The translations under genes were made by a program, and so were the position numbers. DNA of 10,899 nt. Origin: JACQNR01 sp049515175 (GTDB lineage Bacteria > Acidobacteriota > Terriglobia > UBA7540). Under the pieces are notes generated by a model. It was not told where the DNA came from, searched no databases, and worked only from the letters and a program-made list of their open reading frames with translations. This document shows positions 1-6,469 of the stretch, in pieces (position 1 is the stretch's first letter; every line of letters starts with the position of its first letter). The stretch is from NCBI GenBank assembly GCA_049515175.1, contig JBEKUI010000250.1:1-10899 (forward strand), in the 5' to 3' direction.

Positions 1-1
1 G

Positions 2-583
2 TACGTCTTCAACTACGCCGAACTATCGCCCAAGGCATTGCAGCACACCGAAGCTGTGGCGGCACAAATCTTTCGTGAACTGGGGATCGAGGCCGCGTGG
101 CTGGATTGTTCCCCCTTGCCGCCTCAGGCCCAGAATCTCCCGTCGTGTCCAGGCACCCTTAGGCCCACGGAGTTCGCGCTGCGCATCCACTTTCGGAACC
201 GCGCTGCCCAGGCAGGCTTCCCCGAGAGCTGGCTCGGATACGCCATGCCGCCAGCAGAAGCTGGCGGACGCAGCTCCGTAGCCAGCGTCTTCTTCGACCG
301 CGTGCTCGACCAGGCGAAGAGCGGGAATGCCTCGGTGCCGGTGACCCTGGGCCACGCGATGGCGCACGAACTTGGACACTTGCTGATGCCCTCCGTCGGC
401 CACACGTCGAGCGGCCTCATGCGCGGCAAGTGGAGCCCCAGCGATCTGCTGCTCGCAGCCCAAGGCAAATTGCATTTCACATCCCAACAAGCCGACATCA
501 TCCGCGCCGAGGCCGCAGCGCGTGCCCAGTTAGCAGCGCAAAGGCAGGCGGGAAGCGACAGTTTCACGGCAAGCGTGAAGTAG
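2..583 (+). CDS. Zinc metalloprotease-like protein, C-terminal part (5' end outside window)
   Basis: The frame is open from the first bases and ends at the TAG at 581-583, so about 193 C-terminal residues are present and the true start lies to the left. Residues 122-126 of the visible part read HELGH, the zinc-binding HExxH signature. A further His follows eight residues after the second zinc His (PSVGH), then SSGLM, which resembles the Met-turn that lies under the zinc site in metzincin-type proteases. The third His is two residues later than in the classical HExxHxxGxxH motif. The start of the visible part (AELSPKALQHTEAVAAQIF) fits a secreted or periplasmic enzyme core, but no signal peptide can be judged because the N-terminus is missing. 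The C-terminal 40 residues are Ala/Arg/Gln-rich and helical. It converges on the permease gene with 65 bases between the stops. The substrate is unknown, and proteolytic activity is inferred only from the motif. Confidence 0.75.
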   Translation, partial: YVFNYAELSPKALQHTEAVAAQIFRELGIEAAWLDCSPLPPQAQNLPSCPGTLRPTEFALRIHFRNRAAQAGFPESWLGYAMPPAEAGGRSSVASVFFDRVLDQAKSGNASVPVTLGHAMAHELGHLLMPSVGHTSSGLMRGKWSPSDLLLAAQGKLHFTSQQADIIRAEAAARAQLAAQRQAGSDSFTASVK

Positions 584-609
584 CCGGGCGATTGGTTGCG
601 TGGCTCACG

Positions 610-635
610 ACTCGGGCGCAAGCAGCGAGCCGAGT
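610..635. terminator. Weak inverted repeat between convergent genes
   Basis: ACTCGG at 610-615 is matched by CCGAGT at 630-635, giving a 6-bp stem with a 14-base loop between two converging stop codons. The plus side continues GTTTCAG, so there is no real T-run. It could act as a weak bidirectional terminator, but a stem this short can arise by chance. Confidence 0.25.
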
Positions 636-648
636 TTCAGCCCCACCG

Positions 649-2040
649 CTAAGCGTCGGTGAAATCGATCATTGCTGGGCGGCGGCGGAAGCCGCGCGTG
701 CGGATGCCGCTGTGGATCAGGCCGACGGCGAACCAGATTCCCCCCGCGATTTTTGCGGGTGTAGCGAGCCCCAGCCAAATAATCAGGCAAAAGATGAATC
801 CCAGACCGGGAACCAGCGCATCGGCGAAGAAATTCTTTTTTCGCCCGGGCTGTCCGACCACATAGAACTGCCAGAACGTGGCCACGTTCACGCCCATGAA
901 GCCCAGGAAGGCGCCGAAGTTCAGGATCTCCGCGGTCAATTCGTAGCTCATGACCTGTGCACCGAGGAAGGCCAGGATGCCGATCAGCCAGATGTTGTGC
1001 GTGGGAGTGTTGCGCTTGGGGTCAAGATAGGAGAAGAAGCGGCGGGGCAGGACGTTGTCTCGCCCCATGCCGAAGAGAAGCCGCGCCGCGCCGACTTGCC
1101 CGGTGAGTCCGGATCCTACATTGGCGACGAAAAGCATGAGGGCCATGGCCTGAAAAAGCAGCGGCCCGCCCACGCGTTGCGTCACATCCATGAAGGCGGT
1201 CTCGATGTTTGAAAAGGTGGAGTAGTCCGGCCAGACGATCTGGGCGAGGTAGACGAGCAGACCTCCGAAGACTCCCGTAAACGCGCAAACCAGGACGGTG
1301 GCGAGCAGGACATTGCGCCGGGGATTGTGGACATCCTCGGCGAGAGTCGTCACGCTGTCGAAGCCCAGGTAGGTGAGCGCTGCGAATGACGTCGCGGTGG
1401 CGAGCGAGCCGGCACTGAAAGTCTTGGGATTGTAGAAGGGTTGGAGCGTAAACAATCCCGACCACCCTTGATGACCGAAAATGTAGCGGATGGCCAGAAC
1501 AATAAAGGCGATCAGGACCACCATCATGACGCTGATTAACACCTGGTTGGCGCGGGCCGTGGAGCGGATGCCGCGGAGATTGAGGTAGGTCATCACGCCC
1601 GCCAGCAAGGCCGTCCAGAAGAGGTAGGGGACTTGCGGGAACATCCGCTGAATGACCAACGAGCCGTAAATCACGCAAAAGAGCGGAATGACGACGTAGT
1701 CGAGCAGCATCGCCCAGCCCGCCAGGAATCCCAGGTGGGGATTGAGCCCCCGGCCCACGTAGGTGTAGGCCGACCCCGCGGAGGGATACAGGGCCGCCAT
1801 CCGTCCGTAACTGAAGCCGGTGAAGACCATGGCGACCATGGCCACGAGAATGGTGTCGACCGCGTGGCCCTTCGACATCACCAGGGCCAGTCCGAAGACG
1901 GTCACCGGCGCGCTCGGCGTGACGGCGACGATGCCGTACAGAATCAGGTCCCAGAGGGAAAGAACTCGGCGCAGCCGGGGAACGACGGCGCCGTTGGGCG
2001 TCACGATGGTCGCGGGAGTGCTCATACCTGTCTCGGTCAC
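649..2040 (-). CDS. APC-superfamily amino acid/polyamine permease
   Basis: A polytopic inner-membrane transporter of the amino acid-polyamine-organocation superfamily, probably a cation- or proton-coupled symporter or an antiporter. The protein is almost entirely hydrophobic helices, about 12 by eye. The first helix region reads LWDLILYGIVAVTPSAPVTV, matching the broken TM1 of APC transporters, and PSAGSAYTYVGRGL follows TM2. The segment GFDSVTTLAEDVHNPRRN is the family's conserved loop (usually GFD..T..EE..NP.RN). About 463 residues is normal for the family. The GTG at 2040 is chosen because GGGAG (2050-2046) lies five bases upstream. An ATG at 2025 (MSTPAT) and a TTG at 2058 are alternatives in the same frame. 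The gene lies 133 bases downstream of a same-strand SDR gene with no clear terminator or promoter between them, so co-transcription is plausible. The substrate cannot be assigned. Confidence 0.9.
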   Translation of the reverse strand: MTETGMSTPATIVTPNGAVVPRLRRVLSLWDLILYGIVAVTPSAPVTVFGLALVMSKGHAVDTILVAMVAMVFTGFSYGRMAALYPSAGSAYTYVGRGLNPHLGFLAGWAMLLDYVVIPLFCVIYGSLVIQRMFPQVPYLFWTALLAGVMTYLNLRGIRSTARANQVLISVMMVVLIAFIVLAIRYIFGHQGWSGLFTLQPFYNPKTFSAGSLATATSFAALTYLGFDSVTTLAEDVHNPRRNVLLATVLVCAFTGVFGGLLVYLAQIVWPDYSTFSNIETAFMDVTQRVGGPLLFQAMALMLFVANVGSGLTGQVGAARLLFGMGRDNVLPRRFFSYLDPKRNTPTHNIWLIGILAFLGAQVMSYELTAEILNFGAFLGFMGVNVATFWQFYVVGQPGRKKNFFADALVPGLGFIFCLIIWLGLATPAKIAGGIWFAVGLIHSGIRTRGFRRRPAMIDFTDA

Positions 2041-2173
2041 GCGGTCTCCCACCAGCAAGAAAACCCTGGGCCGACTCCTTGTGCATTTGCCGCTTGCCCC
2101 GAGATCAGCGAGTTCTCGAATGAGGGCGGGACCAGACGGAATCGGATGCTAACGGAGACGCCGAACGACTCTC

Positions 2174-2959
2174 TTAGGCGAGTTGCCCTCCGTCTACGAA
2201 AAGCAAAACGCCATTCACGTAATCAGAGTCCCGCGAGGCCAGGAAGGTTGCAGGACCGGTGATGTCTTCCGGCTCGCCGATCCTCCCCAAGGGAATGACG
2301 TGGGCGTATTTTTCCGCGAAGCCCGGATGCGAAAGGACCCATTCCGAGAGGCGGGTACGAATGAACCCCGGCCCCAGGGCGTTGGAGTGAATTCCAAAAC
2401 GTCCGAACTCGCGCGCCAGCGTCTTGGCGAGCAGGAAGACTCCCGCCTTGGAGATGTTGTAAGGAGCGAGTTCCGCTTCGGCGTCCCAACTGTTCGTCGA
2501 GGCCATGAAGACCATCTTTCCGCGCCGCTGCTTGATCATGTGAGGCACAACGGCACGCGCCACCAGAAACGATCCTTTGACGTTGGTGTCGATCATCCAG
2601 TCGAAGAGCTTTGTGGTGGTCTTGAGAAAGGGCGCGGCCTTGGCGACGCCGGCAATCTGCATCAGGACATCGATCCGCCCGTGCCAGCGGACGACCCTCG
2701 CCACCATCCGGTTCACCTGGACTTCGCTGCGCACGTCGCAATCGAGGGTGCGAACGTTCCCGCCCTCCCTGGCAATTCCCTGCGCCGTGCGGCGGAGCAT
2801 CTTGCGGTCCATGTCGGCGATGACCAGTTGCGCGCCTTCGCGCGCCAGCCTGACGGCAATCGCCTTGCCAATGCCCTGGGCGCCGCCCACCACCAGGGCA
2901 ACCTGATCCTGGAAGCGATTGGGGATGAGATCGGACTGGACCTTCGTCTTTGAGCGCAT
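2174..2959 (-). CDS. SDR-family NAD(P)-dependent oxidoreductase (first SDR)
   Basis: A classical short-chain dehydrogenase/reductase of 261 residues. The Rossmann loop is GGAQGIG (25-31). The acidic residue after the second strand (VIAD, Asp49) favours NAD(H). The catalytic tetrad is visible as Asn126 (DTNVKGSF), Ser154 (MASTNS), Tyr167 and Lys171 (YNISK). The C-terminus reads VNGVLLFVDGG, as is usual in the family. The NNAG motif after strand 4 is replaced by QIAG (101-104), which is atypical. The ATG at 2959 is preferred over longer in-frame starts because a sigma70-type promoter at 3034-3005 lies inside the extended frame, which would put longer starts upstream of transcription. The ribosome site is weak (AGAAAGAAGA). 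It is followed on the same strand by the APC permease and diverges from the Gfo/Idh/MocA gene. The likely role is oxidation or reduction of a sugar, polyol or other alcohol; the substrate is unknown. Confidence 0.92.
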   Translation of the reverse strand: MRSKTKVQSDLIPNRFQDQVALVVGGAQGIGKAIAVRLAREGAQLVIADMDRKMLRRTAQGIAREGGNVRTLDCDVRSEVQVNRMVARVVRWHGRIDVLMQIAGVAKAAPFLKTTTKLFDWMIDTNVKGSFLVARAVVPHMIKQRRGKMVFMASTNSWDAEAELAPYNISKAGVFLLAKTLAREFGRFGIHSNALGPGFIRTRLSEWVLSHPGFAEKYAHVIPLGRIGEPEDITGPATFLASRDSDYVNGVLLFVDGGQLA

Positions 2960-3004
2960 GGTGGTCTTCTTTCTGCGGGATATTCCCCGAATAAAATTCG
3001 CGCG

Positions 3005-3034
3005 AGTATAGTGGCACGTCTTCGCTCGCGTCAA
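3005..3034 (-). promoter_or_regulatory. Sigma70-type promoter for the leftward SDR gene
   Basis: On the minus strand, TTGACG (3034-3029, five of six matches to TTGACA) and TATACT (3010-3005, five of six matches to TATAAT) are separated by 18 bases. The predicted transcription start near 2998 gives a leader of about 40 bases before the ATG at 2959. This is the best promoter match found in the window. Confidence 0.65.
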
Positions 3035-3250
3035 GAAGTTCCGCACACGCTTCCCGGAGCCGCCCGCGTTGACGGAGATCCAGTCGGCCAATCTGCCCGC
3101 TCCCTGCGGTGATACTCTTTCAACAAAAGTCACCCTGCATTCTTATAGATCATGACGATCGGTTTGGATTATGAATGGCGGGAAACTCGGATGCCAGATG
3201 GTGCGCGGGGGCCTGTCCAGTGAACGAAATTCCATCCGAAATCATATGTC

Positions 3251-3278
3251 CGGATCCCTTGCCGACCGGCCGGATCCG
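3251..3278. repeat. Compound inverted repeat in the leader of the Gfo/Idh/MocA gene
   Basis: CGGATCC (3251-3257) pairs with GGATCCG (3272-3278). Inside it, GCCG (3261-3264) pairs with CGGC (3267-3270) around a two-base loop. Together they give an 11-bp, GC-rich hairpin with a small asymmetric internal loop, ending 42 bases before the ATG at 3321. No T-run follows, so it does not look like an intrinsic terminator. It could be an operator, since both arms carry GGATCC, or a structured 5' leader. Confidence 0.45.
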
Positions 3279-3320
3279 CCGATGACATCCGCAGGGAATT
3301 GAAACTCAGGAGGGAGTCAC

Positions 3321-4370
3321 ATGGCCGAGTTGCGATTTGCGATGTTTGGAGCGCACTTCTGGGCGCGTTTTCAGCTCGCGGCGTGGTACGAGTTTCCGGA
3401 GGCGAAGTGCGTCGCCCTGTATAACCGCACGGTTTCCAAGGCGGAAAAACTGGCCGCGGAATTCGGGGTTCCCGCCGTCTACGGCGACGCGGAAGAACTT
3501 CTGGCAAAAGAAAAACTGGATTTTGTGGACATCTGCACCGACGTCTTCAGCCACCAGCGCTTCACGGAAATGGTGGCGCGGCACAAGCTGCCCGTCATTT
3601 GCCAGAAAGCCATGGCCCCCTCGCTGGAGGTGGCGCGGCAGATGGTGAAGACCTGCCGCGAGGCCGGCGTGCCGCTCACCATCCATGAGAACTGGCGCTG
3701 GCAGCACCCCATCCGGGCTTTCAAGAAGGTCCTCGACGGGGGCACCATCGGAACGCCCTTCCGCGCCCGCCTGACGATGGTTTCGGGTTTCCCCGTTTTC
3801 GTCAACGAGCCGGCGCTGAAGGACATGGAGGAATTCATTCTCTGGGATATGGGAACCCACATTCTCGACGTGGCGCGTTTCCTGTTTGGAGAAGCGGACC
3901 GATTGTATTGCCAAGTGCACCAGATTCATCGTGACATCAAGGGGGAAGACATCGCAACGGTCATGATGCACATGGGAGGGAAGACCACGGTCACCTGCGA
4001 ACTCGGCTACGCCGAGAACTACCTGGAGCACGATCGCTTTCCCGAAACCTTCATGTTTGTGGAAGGTGACAAGGGCTCCGTGGAGCTGGGGCCGGATTTC
4101 TGGATTCGGGTTACGACCAAGGATGGGACTCACTCCCGGCGCTGCCCCCCTCCGAGCTTCAAGTGGGCCGATCCTGACTACATGGTGGTCCATTCGAGCA
4201 TTGTCCCTTGCATCGGGAATCTGCTGGGGGCGCTGAAGGGCGCAGGACCGGCGGAAAACACCGGCGACGACAATCTCAAGACGATCGTTCTGACTTCCGC
4301 CGCCTACGAGTCGGCGCGCTCGGGCAAAACGATCGAGTTTAAGGCTGCCGACAAGGCAGCGGCAGCCTGA
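3321..4370 (+). CDS. Gfo/Idh/MocA-family oxidoreductase
   Basis: An NAD(P)-dependent dehydrogenase of the Gfo/Idh/MocA superfamily, whose members oxidise or reduce sugars, inositols and sugar derivatives. At 349 residues it is typical in length: an N-terminal Rossmann domain (about 1-120), then an alpha/beta domain for substrate binding and oligomerisation. The family motif around the catalytic-region Lys is present as CQKAMAP (Lys96), where EKP is usual. HENWRWQ (122-128) and DMGTHILD (176-183, with His180) match conserved active-site segments. The nucleotide loop reads GAHFWA (10-15), with His12 where a Gly is normally found. AGGAGG at 3308-3313, seven bases before the ATG, fixes the start. 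A second SDR gene follows after 28 bases, so the two are probably co-transcribed. The neighbouring receptor and AraC regulator suggest sugar catabolism, but the substrate is not known. No clear promoter was found upstream. Confidence 0.93.
   Translation: MAELRFAMFGAHFWARFQLAAWYEFPEAKCVALYNRTVSKAEKLAAEFGVPAVYGDAEELLAKEKLDFVDICTDVFSHQRFTEMVARHKLPVICQKAMAPSLEVARQMVKTCREAGVPLTIHENWRWQHPIRAFKKVLDGGTIGTPFRARLTMVSGFPVFVNEPALKDMEEFILWDMGTHILDVARFLFGEADRLYCQVHQIHRDIKGEDIATVMMHMGGKTTVTCELGYAENYLEHDRFPETFMFVEGDKGSVELGPDFWIRVTTKDGTHSRRCPPPSFKWADPDYMVVHSSIVPCIGNLLGALKGAGPAENTGDDNLKTIVLTSAAYESARSGKTIEFKAADKAAAA
4342..4368 (+). repeat. 9-bp hairpin spanning the end of the Gfo/Idh/MocA gene
   Basis: AGGCTGCCG (4342-4350) is perfectly complementary to CGGCAGCCT (4360-4368), with a 9-base loop. 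The stem overlaps the last codons and the first base of the stop codon. No T-run follows, so it is more likely an mRNA-stabilising or attenuating intercistronic hairpin than a full terminator. It also accounts for the Ala/Lys-rich C-terminus of the protein. Confidence 0.45.
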
Positions 4371-4398
4371 GCGAGGATGCCTCCCGCGAGGAGAGCCC

Positions 4399-5160
4399 AT
4401 GCGACTTAAGGACAAAGTTGCGATTGTCACCGGCGGCGGTGCGGGAATCGGGCGCGCCGTGGCGGAACTGTACGCTCGCGAAGGGGCCAGCGTCGTCATC
4501 GCTGAGATTTCTGCGGCCACGGGCGAGGCCGTCGCCCGCGGCATCGCAGGCGCAGCCGGCAAAGCCACCTTCATCCGCTGTGATGTCTCCCAAGCCCGGG
4601 AAGTCAAGGCAATGGCCGAGGAAGCGGTCCGTCAATACGGGGACATCGACATCCTGGTGAACAACGCCGCCGTCCAGATGCACGGCGCGGACGCTCGCGC
4701 TCACGAGCTGGCGGAGGAAGTCTGGGACCGAACAATGGCCGTCAACCTCCGTTCCGTCTGGCTGTGTTCAAAATACGTGATTCCCTCGATGCTCGCCCGG
4801 GGCGGAGGCTCCATCATCCACATCGCTTCGCCGACGGGGCTGACCGGCTGCGCTCCGACCTACACGGCCTACAGCACCAGCAAAGGCGGCGTGTTCGCGC
4901 TCACCCGAATCATGGCCGTCGACTACGGGCGCGACCACATCCGTGTGAACGCCATTGTCCCAGGGACGACGGAGACTCCCATGATTGCCAGCCTGCTCGC
5001 CGATCGTCAGCTCCGCGCCCAGCTGGAGGCCAAATCGCCCCTCGGCCGCCTCGGGACACCGGAAGATGTTGCACCGCTCGCCGTGTTCCTCGGTTCCGAC
5101 GAGTCGCGCTATTGCACCGGCGGGTTCTACAGGGCAGATGGCGGGATGCTGGCGGTCTGA
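4399..5160 (+). CDS. SDR-family NAD(P)-dependent oxidoreductase (second SDR)
   Basis: A classical short-chain dehydrogenase/reductase of 253 residues with a complete motif set: nucleotide loop TGGGAGIG (11-18), an acidic residue after strand 2 (Glu36, favouring NAD), NNAA (88-91), Asn116, Ser144, and Tyr158/Lys162 (YSTSK). The C-terminus (CTGGFYRADGG) is typical of glucose/cyclic-alcohol dehydrogenase-like SDRs. The ATG at 4399 is supported by GAGGAG at 4388-4393, five bases upstream. It lies 28 bases behind the Gfo/Idh/MocA gene, suggesting the two enzymes act in one pathway, for example successive oxidations of a sugar or its lactone/keto derivative (inference). It is only moderately similar by eye to the leftward SDR at 2174-2959, so the two are paralogous family members rather than a recent duplication. 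Its stop is six bases from the stop of the convergent AraC gene. Confidence 0.93.
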   Translation: MRLKDKVAIVTGGGAGIGRAVAELYAREGASVVIAEISAATGEAVARGIAGAAGKATFIRCDVSQAREVKAMAEEAVRQYGDIDILVNNAAVQMHGADARAHELAEEVWDRTMAVNLRSVWLCSKYVIPSMLARGGGSIIHIASPTGLTGCAPTYTAYSTSKGGVFALTRIMAVDYGRDHIRVNAIVPGTTETPMIASLLADRQLRAQLEAKSPLGRLGTPEDVAPLAVFLGSDESRYCTGGFYRADGGMLAV

Positions 5161-5166
5161 AGGCCC

Positions 5167-6141
5167 TTAGGAATTCTGCACCGTACGCTGGATGTGGGTG
5201 TCGGCGGTCGAGCTCCCGAAGCGCCGACGGTATTCCAGCGGCGTCGTGCGGACCGTCTTGCGAAACACCGAACCGAAATAGCTCTGATCGCAAAAGCCCA
5301 CTTCCTGGCAGAGCTGGGCGATCGGCTCCTGCGTGGTGGCCAGCAACGCCTGCGCCTTGGCGATGCGGAAATGATTCAAGTAGGAGATGAATGACTGTCC
5401 GGTGACCTGCTTGAACAGCCGCATGAAATGTGGCTTGCTGATTTCCAGCACGGCCGCCGCGTCTTCCACCGTCAACGCTTCGTGGTAGTGCATTTCCAGG
5501 AATTCGAAAAGGGGGGCAATCCGCCGGTCCGCCTCCTGTTTCCGGTCGCCAACCTGGCGCGGGCCCAGATACGGCGAATAATGATTCACCAGCAGGATCA
5601 GAATCATCTTGAGGTAAGTGCGGACCGAAAGGCGCGCCAGGCTGGTCTGAGCCGGCAGGGTCGCGTGGATGCGTTGGATCAGTCCGAAAACCTCGGCGGG
5701 AATCCCGGAGCGGGCGGGCACGATGTGGGGGAACCTCGCCCCTTGCAAATAGAAGGGCAGCAGAAACTCCGCCTGCCCGCCGTTGGATCTGGCTTCACAG
5801 AGGGCCTCGGGCATGAAGAAGATGGCGGCGATCCGGGGATGGGCTCGCGTGTGCCGCCACATGCGATGGTAAAGCGAGGATCCCATGACGATGAGCTCGC
5901 CTTCTTTGCACCGGAAACTTCGCTCCCCCGCCTGGCAGGAGATTTCCCCGTTGAGCACATAGGCGATTTCGAAATAGTCGTGCCGGTTCATGCGGACGGG
6001 CTGGCCCTCTCCGAAAACCTGAAACGTCACGGCGAGGGGGAGGGAAGGATCGAAAGGCCACCCACACACACCATCGGCGCGGATTTGGGGCGGGATGATG
6101 GTGTGAGTGTTCTGCCAGAGCATTTTTGGCGCGAAGCGCAC
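5167..6141 (-). CDS. AraC-family transcriptional regulator with N-terminal cupin sensor domain
   Basis: A DNA-binding regulator of about 324 residues. The N-terminal half has the AraC-type cupin pattern (HDYFEIAYVLNGEISCQAG, then GELIVMGSSLYHRM), which usually binds a small ligand such as a sugar. The last ~115 residues form the double helix-turn-helix module: first HTH around AAAVLEISKPHFMRLFKQVT, second around IAQLCQEVGFCDQSYFGSVF, then the conserved P.EYRRR. The GTG at 6141 is preferred because GGGGGAGGGAG (6157-6147) lies five bases upstream and a candidate promoter sits just above it. Upstream TTG codons (for example 6198) would fall inside or before that promoter, and an ATG at 6123 has no ribosome site. 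It is divergent from the TonB-dependent receptor and convergent with the SDR, so it plausibly controls this locus. The effector is unknown. Confidence 0.92.
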   Translation of the reverse strand: MRFAPKMLWQNTHTIIPPQIRADGVCGWPFDPSLPLAVTFQVFGEGQPVRMNRHDYFEIAYVLNGEISCQAGERSFRCKEGELIVMGSSLYHRMWRHTRAHPRIAAIFFMPEALCEARSNGGQAEFLLPFYLQGARFPHIVPARSGIPAEVFGLIQRIHATLPAQTSLARLSVRTYLKMILILLVNHYSPYLGPRQVGDRKQEADRRIAPLFEFLEMHYHEALTVEDAAAVLEISKPHFMRLFKQVTGQSFISYLNHFRIAKAQALLATTQEPIAQLCQEVGFCDQSYFGSVFRKTVRTTPLEYRRRFGSSTADTHIQRTVQNS

Positions 6142-6188
6142 GGCGTCTCCCTCCCCCGGATGCGACAGCCCTAAATCTCTGATGGATG

Positions 6189-6217
6189 AAGTTAGCAAAA
6201 ACCCCCGCCCGGGTCAA
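6189..6217 (-). promoter_or_regulatory. Candidate promoter for the AraC-family gene
   Basis: On the minus strand, TTGACC (6217-6212, five of six consensus) is followed after 17 bases by TAACTT (6194-6189, only three of six). The predicted start, near 6182, gives a leader of about 40 bases before the GTG at 6141. The weak -10 would fit an activated or autoregulated promoter. Confidence 0.4.
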
Positions 6218-6312
6218 ATGCCGGACCGTAAACTCCCCGGGGGGAAGGCGGCGGGCCCCGTCCGGGCGGGTCCGCCCCCGTGCAGGGGGATGACCAGAAA
6301 GATATGATATTT

Positions 6313-6343
6313 TTGCAAGAAACCTTTTCTTGATCCTTATAGA
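6313..6343 (+). promoter_or_regulatory. Candidate receptor promoter with operator-like palindrome in its spacer
   Basis: TTGCAA (6313-6318) and TATAGA (6338-6343) are 19 bases apart, a longer spacing than optimal. Overlapping the -35 and filling the spacer is a perfect 7-bp inverted repeat, CAAGAAA (6316-6322) and TTTCTTG (6326-6332), around CCT. This is a good geometry for a dimeric repressor or activator site. Both promoter and operator are predictions from sequence alone. Confidence 0.4.
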
Positions 6344-6344
6344 A

Positions 6345-6390
6345 ACACTCTCGCGCAGGGTTTATAAGGGGGGCCAGAAAGAGAGAGTGT
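6345..6390 (+). repeat. 8-bp inverted repeat in the receptor leader
   Basis: ACACTCTC (6345-6352) is perfectly complementary to GAGAGTGT (6383-6390), enclosing a 30-base loop that contains TTTATAAGG. It lies about 80-125 bases upstream of the receptor ATG, so in RNA it could form a leader stem-loop. Its function is unknown. Confidence 0.35.
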
Positions 6391-6469
6391 GTCGGCTTTC
6401 AACCATCCATGCGTCAGGTGGGGGAAGGGACTACTGGCAAACAACGTTCGCTGGAGGAGGTCATTTCCA

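Larger units (their letters stand above)
6142..6469. promoter_or_regulatory. Divergent regulatory region between AraC regulator and receptor
   Basis: There is no credible gene in these 328 bases. The AraC-proximal part (about 6200-6290) is extremely G/C-rich, with C-run/G-run inverted repeats such as CCCCCGTGCAGGGGG at 6275-6289. The receptor-proximal part (about 6291-6370) is markedly AT-richer and holds the inverted repeats and candidate promoter listed separately. The abrupt composition change and the location point to the control region for both divergent genes. Confidence 0.6.

Noticed and set aside
430..1212. Plus-strand open frame opposite the permease (and a similar one at 1633-2262)
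   Set aside because: The permease on the other strand is unmistakable, with membrane helices and APC motifs. These translations are charged, low-complexity shadows.
2960..3133. N-terminal extension of the leftward SDR from a GTG at 3133
   Set aside because: The added 58 residues are basic and unlike SDRs, and a near-consensus promoter lies inside them, so translation more likely starts at the ATG at 2959.
3306..4607. Long (433-codon) open frame on the minus strand opposite the Gfo/Idh/MocA gene
   Set aside because: It is antisense to a protein with clear family motifs and a good ribosome site. Its own translation shows no recognisable domain and is rich in Arg/His/Pro, typical of shadows in GC-rich DNA.
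5428..6174. Plus-strand open frame opposite the AraC regulator
   Set aside because: The AraC double HTH and cupin on the minus strand account for the region; the antisense frame has no motif or ribosome site.
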